This document shows positions 7,093 through 13,833 of a DNA stretch of 14,264 nucleotides, piece after piece. Source of the DNA: Vulcanimicrobiia bacterium (GTDB lineage Bacteria > Vulcanimicrobiota > Vulcanimicrobiia > Vulcanimicrobiales > Vulcanimicrobiaceae); contig JANWKW010000059.1 in assembly GCA_025451135.1 (NCBI GenBank), positions 1 to 14,264 of the forward strand, written 5' to 3'. A program made the translations under genes and the position numbers. Position 1 is the first letter of the stretch. The number at the start of each line of letters is the position of its first letter. The notes beneath the pieces are model-generated. The model was not told the DNA's origin and made no database searches. It was given only the letters and a program-made list of their open reading frames with translations.

Positions 7093-8511
7093 ATGCGCGA
7101 TCCGGACTTCTACCTGAGCGCCGACATGCGCTTGATCGCGCTCCAACGCAGCGCCCTGGGCCTTCCCGAACCGGACCGGCCGGACTGGGAGAATCGCGCG
7201 ATCGCCGACGGTCAGAACCTGCCCGAGGATCCGATCCATCCGCCGCAGGGCGCGGTCCTCAACGTCGTCGCCGTGGCCACGCCGTCCGAGGGCATCATCC
7301 CGGGCGCGATCGTGACGCTCTCGCTCTCGGTCGCCAACGAGGGCGTCGCGCCCGCGCACCGCGTGCGCGTCGCGGTGCCGTTGCCGGGCGGCGCGTCGTA
7401 CCGCCCGGGCTCGTTCGTGCGCGACGCCGCGCCCGCGTTCGACGAGGTCGCCGAACGTTTCTTCGGCGCCGGTCTCGACCTCGGCGATCTGGCGCCGAAG
7501 TCGCGCGCGACCTTCGTCTGGAAGATCGGCGCCCGCCTCGGAACGCGCCCGTTGCTGGTCGCGCCGCAGATCTCCGCCGAAGACGCCGCCGTCATCGGGG
7601 CGTCGGCCCTGTCGATCGCGCGCCGCGAGACCGCCCCCGGCGCTGCGCTCGAAGCGTCGCTGCCGCTCGAGGTCGCGCCGCGACCGATCGTGCCGGTGGA
7701 GCTGGCCGTTCCGGACCTGCCGTTCTACGAACTCGACGAACGCGAGGAAGCCGAGTACGCCGCCGAGACGGGGCGATCCGGACCGCCGCACGAGACGCCG
7801 GCTGCGCCGCCGGAACCCGTTCCGCCACAGCCGCCGAAGGTCGCGGCCAGGACGGCCGTCGCGCTGCTCGGGACGTTCGATCGCCCGACGTACGCGTTCT
7901 TCGATCGGGCCTTCCGCGGCACCAAGGCGCCGACCGTCCTGCAGCACTGCATCTTCGCCGGCGCGATCGCCTGCACGCGCGCGTACGAGGACGGGAGCGA
8001 CGTCGCCGGCTTGCGCGAACATCTCGACGCGCAATCGCAGATACTGCATCGCATCTCGCTCTTCGAGAAGCTCGGGAAGAAAGAGCCGATCGCGGACCAT
8101 GCGGGGAGTTTGCTGGCGCGGACGGGCGAGTTGCGCGTCGCGGCGCTCGAGAGGCCCGGGATCGAGAGCGATGCGAAACATCTCGTCTTCGAGTCCGAGC
8201 TCGGCGAGCCGTCGCTGGCGGTCCTCCGTTCGCTCGAGGTCGAGAGCGGCCGCTGGGACTTCGTCAAAGCGCGGCAGCTGACGCTCGCGCTGCAGGCCCA
8301 ACGCGTGCTGGGCGGAGCCGGGACGGAAGCCCAGCACGCGATCGCCGAGAACGCGCTGCGCGCGTACGGCCAGGCGGCGATGACCGCGCTCCAGCGGCTC
8401 TTCGTCCGCATCCGCTTGGATCGCACGACCGGGGCGCTCCAGCAGACCGATGCCGAACTCGATCGCAAGGCCGTCGCGTTGATCGAGGCGCTGGCGCCGC
8501 TCTTCGGCTAG
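7093..8511 (+). CDS. Uncharacterised cytosolic protein with Ig-like (DUF11-type) domain and helical C-terminus
   Basis: I do not recognise this 472-residue protein. Residues about 55-175 look like an Ig-like beta-sandwich of the DUF11/CARDB kind. The segment GAIVTLSLSVANEGVAPAHRV is followed by VAVPLPGGASYRPGSF, LDLGDLAPKSRATFVW and further strands. Residues about 200-225 are acidic, and a proline-rich linker (PAAPPEPVPPQPPK) follows near 237-252. The last 220 residues are mostly predicted helices with a few charged turns. No signal peptide, membrane segment or cysteine-rich motif is seen, which is unusual because DUF11 domains are generally extracellular. It starts 4 bases after the ATPase stop, so the two are almost certainly one operon and may form a complex (inference). 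The gene converges on the fliT-like gene with a gap of 13 bases. Confidence 0.8.
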   Translation: MRDPDFYLSADMRLIALQRSALGLPEPDRPDWENRAIADGQNLPEDPIHPPQGAVLNVVAVATPSEGIIPGAIVTLSLSVANEGVAPAHRVRVAVPLPGGASYRPGSFVRDAAPAFDEVAERFFGAGLDLGDLAPKSRATFVWKIGARLGTRPLLVAPQISAEDAAVIGASALSIARRETAPGAALEASLPLEVAPRPIVPVELAVPDLPFYELDEREEAEYAAETGRSGPPHETPAAPPEPVPPQPPKVAARTAVALLGTFDRPTYAFFDRAFRGTKAPTVLQHCIFAGAIACTRAYEDGSDVAGLREHLDAQSQILHRISLFEKLGKKEPIADHAGSLLARTGELRVAALERPGIESDAKHLVFESELGEPSLAVLRSLEVESGRWDFVKARQLTLALQAQRVLGGAGTEAQHAIAENALRAYGQAAMTALQRLFVRIRLDRTTGALQQTDAELDRKAVALIEALAPLFG

Positions 8512-8524
8512 CCGCCGCCCCGGG

Positions 8525-8920
8525 TCAGGTCAGGCGGTCGAGCGAGGCGAGCCGCGAGGGCGCGCTCTTCGCGCCGACGTTCTTGGCGAAGCGCTTGAGC
8601 TGCGCGATCTGCCCGAGCTTCTCCGCGACCGCTTCGTTGTAGGTGCGCAGCCGCGCGACCTGGTTCTCGCGGATCGCGTGGACGCGCCGCGCGCGTTCGT
8701 ACACGCTCGCGTCGTAGGCGGCATCGCGCGCCGGGGCGGCGGCCTCCATCGCGTTCTCGAGGGCGTGGGTGACGCGTCGCGCGTCGGCCATCACGGCGGC
8801 GAAGGCGTCCCAGTCCTTGGCCGTCAAAGCGCGCTCGATCTCGGCGCACTGGTCTTCGAGCGCCGCGATCTCGCGGTCTACCGCGGCCCGCAGCGCGTCG
8901 CGATCAGCCGACGGCGGCAA
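8525..8920 (-). CDS. FliT-like small helical protein (putative flagellar chaperone)
   Basis: This is a 131-residue, almost entirely helical, charged protein. The segment ALTAKDWDAFAAVMADAR (31-48), followed by RVTHALENAMEA, resembles the FliT/FlgN export-chaperone pattern of a helix, an acidic-Trp turn, then a helix ending in an Arg-rich face. A second helical pair covers about 70-112. Its place directly after fliS is where fliT lies in many flagellar operons, so the name rests on position and helix pattern, not on strong similarity. It starts with TTG and overlaps fliS by 17 bases. No ribosome-binding site is evident and no other start fits, so coupling to fliS is likely. FliT binds FliD and recruits it for export in known systems. 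It could instead be an unrelated coiled-coil protein. Confidence 0.6.
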   Translation of the reverse strand: MPPSADRDALRAAVDREIAALEDQCAEIERALTAKDWDAFAAVMADARRVTHALENAMEAAAPARDAAYDASVYERARRVHAIRENQVARLRTYNEAVAEKLGQIAQLKRFAKNVGAKSAPSRLASLDRLT

Positions 8921-9395
8921 AGGACGTCGCGGCCGGAACGGCCGCAGCTGCGGTAGCGCCGGAGGCGCCGCCGGGCGGGGCGATCGAGGTGACGGTCGCG
9001 CCGCGCTTCTCGGCCTTGAACAGCGTCACGGCCTTCTGCCAGGTCGTCCGGTAGTCTTTGAAGTCGGGGAGCAGCCGCTCGACCCGGGTCGCGTCCTTCT
9101 GCATGTTGGCCATCACCAGCTCGTGATGCCAGTACTCGTAGACCCGGAACAGGTTCTTGGCGAGGTCTCCGCCGATCTCCATGTCGAGCGAACCCATCAA
9201 CAGGCAGATGGCGCGCTGCGCGCGGAGCAGCGCCTTGTGGATGCCCTCGATGTCGCCGCGTTCGTACTGCAATTTTTCGAGCGCCTGCTGCGACGAGAGG
9301 ATCAGCGCGTCGTAGATCTTGACGATCAGGTCTTCCTTCGAGGCGGTCGCGATCGACGTCTCGAGATACTTCTGTTCGGCCGGCGTGCGCATCAT
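8904..9395 (-). CDS. fliS: Flagellin export chaperone FliS
   Basis: FliS binds the C-terminus of flagellin in the cytoplasm and stops it from polymerising before export. The 163 residues show the family core: YLETSIATASKEDLIVKIYDAL (10-31), then LLMGSLDMEIGGDLAKNL (65-82) and VYEYWHHELVMANMQKD (85-101). The usual TASPE motif near residue 20 reads TASKE here. Known FliS proteins have about 125-135 residues. This one carries an extra tail of about 30 residues, rich in Ala, Gly and Pro (from about 132). It starts 5 bases after fliD stops, at the first of two adjacent ATG codons, without a strong ribosome-binding site. Confidence 0.93.
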   Translation of the reverse strand: MMRTPAEQKYLETSIATASKEDLIVKIYDALILSSQQALEKLQYERGDIEGIHKALLRAQRAICLLMGSLDMEIGGDLAKNLFRVYEYWHHELVMANMQKDATRVERLLPDFKDYRTTWQKAVTLFKAEKRGATVTSIAPPGGASGATAAAAVPAATSFAAVG

Positions 9396-9400
9396 ATCGA

Positions 9401-11392
9401 TCAGCCGTTCTTGAAGAAGCCGGCGAGCTGCGATTGCAGCGACTGGTAGACCGCCAGCTGGCCTTCGGTCGCCGTGAACTGCGAGCGGAGCAGGTTGGCC
9501 TGCGCGTTGGCGGAGTCGGTGATCTGCTTGACCTGTTGCTGCAGCGACGTGATGTGGTCGTTGTTGGAGTTCTCGAATCCTTGCAGCACCGAGATCTTCG
9601 GGATCTCGCCGACCACGCCGTGGGCGATCAGCGTCGGGGCGCCGGTGACGGTGGTCAGATAGCCGCCGACCTTGTACGCAAGACCGGTCGGACCGCCGAA
9701 GATCTGCTGGACGGCGTTCGGATTCGCGGCGAGCGCGGCTTGCAGTTTCGCGACGTCGAGCGCCTGGAGCGTGCCGTCGGTGCCCTGGAGGGTGGTCGTC
9801 TGGACCGGATTGCTGCCGTTGCCGCTGCTGTCGGTCGCGCCGTTGTTGGCCGTCGAGAGCTGCGCGAACGAACTGCTCAGCGTGAGTCCGATCTGGGAGA
9901 GCGAGTTGTAGCCGCGGTCGGTCCCGAGGAAGCCCGACACCAGATTGGTCAGCTGGTTCTTGATCGAGTCGACGTCCGAGGTGTTGAAGAGCACGCCGCC
10001 GCCGAGCGACTGCGAGGCGCTCGCGGCCAGACCGTTCTTGCCGACGGCGGTGACGACCGGCGCCATGCTGGCCTGGTTGATCTCGGTGATGGCGCCGTTG
10101 TAGGCGCTCGTGAACGTGTTGATCGCGTTGATCAGCTCGCTGGTGTCCTGCGAGACGTTGACCGTGAACGGCGTCGACGTATCGCTGACCAAGTTGAGCG
10201 AGATGCCCGGGATGGCCGTCGTGACCGCGTTCGCGTTCGAGTAGTACGTCTGCACGGCGCCGCTCGGCCCTTGCACCACCACCTTGGCCTGGGTGCCGAC
10301 CGTCGACGTCGCGCCGGACGCGTTGGTCAGGCCGACCGCGGAGAGGAAGTTGGACCCGTCGCCCGCCTTGCCCACGACGACCGACTGCGGGCCCGTCCCC
10401 TTGTTCGTCAGCGTGATGCGGCCCGATGCGGTATCGAACGACGCGATCACGCCGGCGGTGCTCGCGTTGATGCGCGCGAGCACCGAGGCCAGATTGTCCT
10501 GGGTCGGATCGACGTTGAGCGTCACGCCGTTGATGGTGAACGTCCCGGCCGTGACGGGCGTGATCAGATTGGCGCCGTTGAGGTTGTTGAGCGGCGCCGT
10601 TTGGCTGAGCCCGCCGACGCCCGACGTGCCGGTGACGTTGAACGTCGGTCCGGTGTTGTCGATCTGGGCCTGGTCGAGCTTGAGGACCTGCACGAGGTTG
10701 CCTTGGTCTCCGGCCGAGCCGATCGTGATGGCCTGGCTGCCGGAGATCGCGATGGTATCGGTCGCGCCTTGGTATCCGATCGTGAACGACGCGTCCGCGC
10801 CGGCCCGGACGGCCGTCTGGATGTTGTTGAGGATCGTCGTGAGGGACTGCGACGTCACGTCGTAGTTGACCGTCACACCGTCGATGGTGATCTTGCCCTG
10901 TCCGGACGCACCGTTGCTCGGCGTCACCGCGGCGTACGACGACGCCAGCGGGATCGCGTCGGACGCCTGTCCGGCGTACGGTCCGGCCGTCACCACGTCG
11001 CGGATCGAATGGCCGACCGATCCCGAACTGAGGATCTGCGTCGAGGTCGCGACCTTGGTCGACTGCACGACGTACGTCCCCGGCGTCGCGGTCTTCCCGG
11101 CGATGCCGGTCGCGATCGCGGCGTTCGTGTTGCCGCTCACCGCCGCGTACGTGGAGAACAGCGACGCGTCGGAGATGCCCTCGAGCGACGACTGCACGGA
11201 GGCCAGCAGCGAGTTGATCTTGATCAGCTCGGTGTTGGCGCTGTTGAGCGTGGTGATCTGCGCGTTGAGCTGCGCGTTGGGCGCCAGCGTCATCGACGTC
11301 AGCTTGGTGATGATCGAGTTGTAGTCTATCCCCGAGGCGATGCCTGGGAACGAGACGGGCGGGACGTTCGTACCGGGGACGATGGACGCCAT
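9401..11392 (-). CDS. fliD: Flagellar filament cap protein FliD
   Basis: FliD (HAP2) forms the cap at the filament tip that folds and inserts incoming flagellin. The N-terminus has the hallmark FPGIASGIDYNSIITKL (15-31), followed by a coiled-coil segment (about 40-72). Two flagellin_IN-type motifs are visible: GKITIDGVTVNYDVTSQSL (166-184) and GTFTINGVTLNVDPTQDNL (283-301), each followed by strands typical of FliD. The C-terminus is the expected helical domain, ending in QSLQSQLAGFFKNG. At 663 residues it is longer than the enteric protein (about 470), because of the enlarged middle domains that are normal in many phyla. It has no cysteine. It is the second gene of the flaG operon, starting 9 bases after the flaG stop. 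Confidence 0.96.
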   Translation of the reverse strand: MASIVPGTNVPPVSFPGIASGIDYNSIITKLTSMTLAPNAQLNAQITTLNSANTELIKINSLLASVQSSLEGISDASLFSTYAAVSGNTNAAIATGIAGKTATPGTYVVQSTKVATSTQILSSGSVGHSIRDVVTAGPYAGQASDAIPLASSYAAVTPSNGASGQGKITIDGVTVNYDVTSQSLTTILNNIQTAVRAGADASFTIGYQGATDTIAISGSQAITIGSAGDQGNLVQVLKLDQAQIDNTGPTFNVTGTSGVGGLSQTAPLNNLNGANLITPVTAGTFTINGVTLNVDPTQDNLASVLARINASTAGVIASFDTASGRITLTNKGTGPQSVVVGKAGDGSNFLSAVGLTNASGATSTVGTQAKVVVQGPSGAVQTYYSNANAVTTAIPGISLNLVSDTSTPFTVNVSQDTSELINAINTFTSAYNGAITEINQASMAPVVTAVGKNGLAASASQSLGGGVLFNTSDVDSIKNQLTNLVSGFLGTDRGYNSLSQIGLTLSSSFAQLSTANNGATDSSGNGSNPVQTTTLQGTDGTLQALDVAKLQAALAANPNAVQQIFGGPTGLAYKVGGYLTTVTGAPTLIAHGVVGEIPKISVLQGFENSNNDHITSLQQQVKQITDSANAQANLLRSQFTATEGQLAVYQSLQSQLAGFFKNG

Positions 11393-11401
11393 GTTAGACG
11401 G

Positions 11402-11770
11402 TCACGCTTCCTTGTCGAGCGTGACGCCCTGTTCGGCGTCGAAGAACGCCGCGATGTGCTGCAGCAGGTCGGGCGGGAACTGCGCGATCTCTTGCCCGGT
11501 CGTCGGATCGGTGAAGACCGTGTGGATCGTCTTCCCTTCGATCTTGTACGACACGTTGACCGCGGGCTGGCTCAGGTTGCCGCCCGAATCGCCGCCGCCG
11601 TAGATCTTGGCGATCGCCGCTGCGATGCCGCCGGGTACGCGCTTGGGGACCGCCCCCATGACGTGCGACGTGTCGCTGGCCGCGGGCGGTGTCGGCTGGG
11701 TGACTCCGGGAGCGGCTGCCCCTGCGGCGGTTCCTGCTCCGGTCGTGCCGACCAGTGCCTGAACGTCCAT
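11402..11770 (-). CDS. flaG: FlaG-family flagellar protein
   Basis: The 122 residues have a flexible Ala/Pro/Thr-rich N-terminal half and a C-terminal FlaG domain (about 70-122). That domain reads VSYKIEGKTIHTVFTDP, then GQEIAQFPPDLLQHIAAFF, matching the two strands and the IP-PE-L helix of the family. FlaG influences filament length in species where it has been studied, and its gene is usually placed just before fliD, as here. The ATG has a strong GGAGG site 7 bases upstream (11778-11782). It is the first gene of the operon driven by the sigma-28-like promoter next to it. Confidence 0.9.
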   Translation of the reverse strand: MDVQALVGTTGAGTAAGAAAPGVTQPTPPAASDTSHVMGAVPKRVPGGIAAAIAKIYGGGDSGGNLSQPAVNVSYKIEGKTIHTVFTDPTTGQEIAQFPPDLLQHIAAFFDAEQGVTLDKEA

Positions 11771-11777
11771 GTTCTTG

Positions 11778-11782
11778 CCTCC
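11778..11782 (-). promoter_or_regulatory. Strong ribosome-binding site of flaG
   Basis: GGAGG on the leftward strand lies 7 bases before the flaG ATG. It is the best Shine-Dalgarno sequence in the window and fixes the start of the flagellar operon. Confidence 0.8.
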
Positions 11783-11788
11783 AGTGAT

Positions 11789-11798
11789 TTCCTAGGAA
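11789..11798. repeat. 10-base palindrome in the flaG leader
   Basis: TTCCTAGGAA is a perfect palindrome lying between the predicted transcription start (near 11804) and the flaG ribosome-binding site. It could be a protein-binding site or a weak hairpin, or chance. Confidence 0.3.
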
Positions 11799-11810
11799 CT
11801 TCTCTTCTAA

Positions 11811-11838
11811 TGGTCGGCACGAACGGCCCGTGGGTTTA
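11811..11838 (-). promoter_or_regulatory. Sigma-28-like promoter of the flaG-fliD-fliS operon
   Basis: On the leftward strand TAAA (11838-11835) is followed after 16 bases by GCCGACCA (11818-11811), close to the known flagellar sigma-28 consensus TAAA-N15-GCCGATAA. The TAAA overlaps the TAA stop codon of the upstream glycosyltransferase gene. Transcription would start near 11804, giving a leader of about 34 bases before flaG. Promoters of this class are expected in front of late flagellar genes. Confidence 0.6.
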
Positions 11839-13833
11839 GCCGCCCGGGCGTAAGGATTGCGCCTTGGCATAGGCGCCCGCGACCCCCGCCAGGGTCATCA
11901 CCGGATCGGCGTTGGCTGCGACCCGGGCGGCACAGGCCGCAGCCTCGGCGCCGCCGGCCCCGGCCCATGCGCCCCGCAGGCCTTCGACGACCGTCCCGAG
12001 GGCGGCCCGGTCGGCCGTCCACAGTCCGGGGCGCCACGCCTCGACGGCATAATGCGTCTGCGCCAGCAGGAGCGCGGCCCCGCCGAGCGCGGCGGCCGCG
12101 ACCCGGGCCGAGCCGCGGTCCTCCCAGGCGATGTCCGCGAAGACCCGGGCTCGGCGGTAGAGCGCCGCCACGGCATCCGGGCCGGCGGTCGTCAGCAGGA
12201 CGACCCGGTGATCGCCCAGCTCGCGCAGCAGCGCCGCGTACCCGGTCTCCACGACCGGGCCGGCGATCACCAGCGGCAGGTCGGCGGCCATCGCCGCCCG
12301 GGCCAGCACGATGAAGTTCGAGCGGGCCGCGATCGGCCCGTGGGCGAGCACGAAGTCGCCGTCGCCGACCAGCGCTCCGAGGCCCGCCTCTGCGGCCGGG
12401 TCGGGGACCGGCACGAACGGACCGACCGGGGCGACCCAGCCCGCGAATCCGAACGACTCGCGCGCCAGGCGCTCCTCGGCCGCGCCCGAGACCAGGATCG
12501 CGTCGCACGATGCCAGCGCGCCGCGCACGTTATCGCCGTAGCCGGCGTACGGCTCTTGGCCCTTCGGATGCAGGTTCTCGGCCTCGAGCGCCCGGCGCTC
12601 GAGCGCGATCATGTGGACCGCGACCTCGTCGTCGGTCGTCACCATGTGGATCCCGGCGCTGATCCCGGCGCCCCAGACGCCTTCGCGAACGATGTCGTCG
12701 AGGTGCGCGGTCGCGACCACCGGAATGCCGGCGGCGCGCGCCCGCGCCAGGACCGGGCCGATCTCGGCGGCGGCGGTCAGCGTGAAGCCGTGGACCAAGT
12801 CGTAGCCGGCCAGGTCGCCGACGGCCGACGCGAGCTGAAGATCGACATCGAAGCCCTCGCCGCGCAAACGCCGGGCCAGGGCCAGCGCGTCGTCGCCGTC
12901 GGCGTCGTCGGCGCGCGCGGCATCGTTCCGCAGGACGAAGAGCAGCCGGCCCGCGGATCCGCCGACGGGTGCGGGCGCCGCACCGCCGATCGCGCGACGC
13001 AAGGCCAGTTCGGGCGCGACGACGTCGAACGCCCCCGCGCGCTCGGAGTCCTCGGGATCGAACGAGAACAGCACGTCGGTCGCGATCGGACGCGCGACCG
13101 GGATGGCATCGGCCCGTTCGCTGCGCAGCGTCACCCGGACGGGCGCCGCCGGGAGCGGTGCGCCGGCCGGACCGATCGCCACGTCGAAGGACCCGCCGAG
13201 CGGGCCGATCCCGAACCGGTCGCCGTACCACGCCCGCGCGAATGCGTCGAGCTCGTCCGAACCGAACGACGCGGCCACCGCGTCCGCGGCGAACGAGAGC
13301 ATCGCGGCCCCGGCCGCTCCGCCGATGTCGTCGATCGCGGCCACACGCTTGCCGCGCGCGAGCCGCATGGCGTAGACGTACGGCGCGGCCGCCAGCGCGA
13401 CCCGCGCGTAGGGCGACGCTCCGAGGAAGCCGTACGCGCGCGCGCGCTCGACGATCGCGCCGCCCGCGTCGTCGAACGTACGCAGCCGCTCGTCGTTGAG
13501 CCGTCGTCCGAGGAAGTTCGCGAGCAGCCACGGCAGGATCTTCTCCTCGATCGCGTCGGCCGTCGCCGGATCGAGCGCGTCTGCGGCCGCGCGCGGCCAG
13601 ACCAGCGGCGAGCGCTCCGGCTCGGCGAGCATCGCGCCCTCCACGTGGACGAACGGCACGACCGCGATCTCGCCCGACCGGACGAACGTCAGGTCGACCA
13701 CGCCGAATCCGTTGGACTGGCGCAGCATCGGCTCGACGCGCGCGACCGCCAGCGATTCCGCCGACACGATCCGGCGCAGACGATCGGCATCGCGCCACAG
13801 ATCGAAGAGCGGGTAGGTGCGGTGCGATCTCAT
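11836..13833 (-). CDS. Glycosyltransferase-like protein with degenerate methyltransferase region (probable GT-B)
   Basis: This 665-residue protein appears to have three regions. Residues 1-130 are of unknown fold. Residues about 135-250 follow the outline of a class I SAM methyltransferase: GKRVAAIDDIGGAAGAAML (161-179), a SFGSDELDAFARAWYG helix, then SFDVAIGP (215-222). The glycine-rich SAM loop is eroded to IGGAAG and a usual acidic residue is missing. From about 295 to the end it resembles a GT-B glycosyltransferase: GRLLFVLRND (295-304), YDLVHGFTLTAAAEIG, AAGIPVVATAHLDDI, ILVSGAAEERLA, VFADIAWEDRGSARVAAAA. No membrane segment is seen. The ATG start is in an ATGA overlap with the upstream gene. 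Its position between that gene and flaG suggests a role in glycosylating flagellar proteins; the substrate is not visible. Confidence 0.75.
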   Translation of the reverse strand: MRSHRTYPLFDLWRDADRLRRIVSAESLAVARVEPMLRQSNGFGVVDLTFVRSGEIAVVPFVHVEGAMLAEPERSPLVWPRAAADALDPATADAIEEKILPWLLANFLGRRLNDERLRTFDDAGGAIVERARAYGFLGASPYARVALAAAPYVYAMRLARGKRVAAIDDIGGAAGAAMLSFAADAVAASFGSDELDAFARAWYGDRFGIGPLGGSFDVAIGPAGAPLPAAPVRVTLRSERADAIPVARPIATDVLFSFDPEDSERAGAFDVVAPELALRRAIGGAAPAPVGGSAGRLLFVLRNDAARADDADGDDALALARRLRGEGFDVDLQLASAVGDLAGYDLVHGFTLTAAAEIGPVLARARAAGIPVVATAHLDDIVREGVWGAGISAGIHMVTTDDEVAVHMIALERRALEAENLHPKGQEPYAGYGDNVRGALASCDAILVSGAAEERLARESFGFAGWVAPVGPFVPVPDPAAEAGLGALVGDGDFVLAHGPIAARSNFIVLARAAMAADLPLVIAGPVVETGYAALLRELGDHRVVLLTTAGPDAVAALYRRARVFADIAWEDRGSARVAAAALGGAALLLAQTHYAVEAWRPGLWTADRAALGTVVEGLRGAWAGAGGAEAAACAARVAANADPVMTLAGVAGAYAKAQSLRPGG

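Noticed and set aside
8512..8540. Possible terminator between the converging Ig-like and fliT-like genes
   Set aside because: Only a 5-base complementarity with a long loop and no T-tract on either strand, so I do not call a terminator although one might be expected.
9434..11839. An 801-codon open frame on the plus strand, antisense to fliD
   Set aside because: It is Arg/Asp/Val-rich with no recognisable domain, and it exactly mirrors fliD and flaG, which have clear family motifs. High GC produces such shadow frames.
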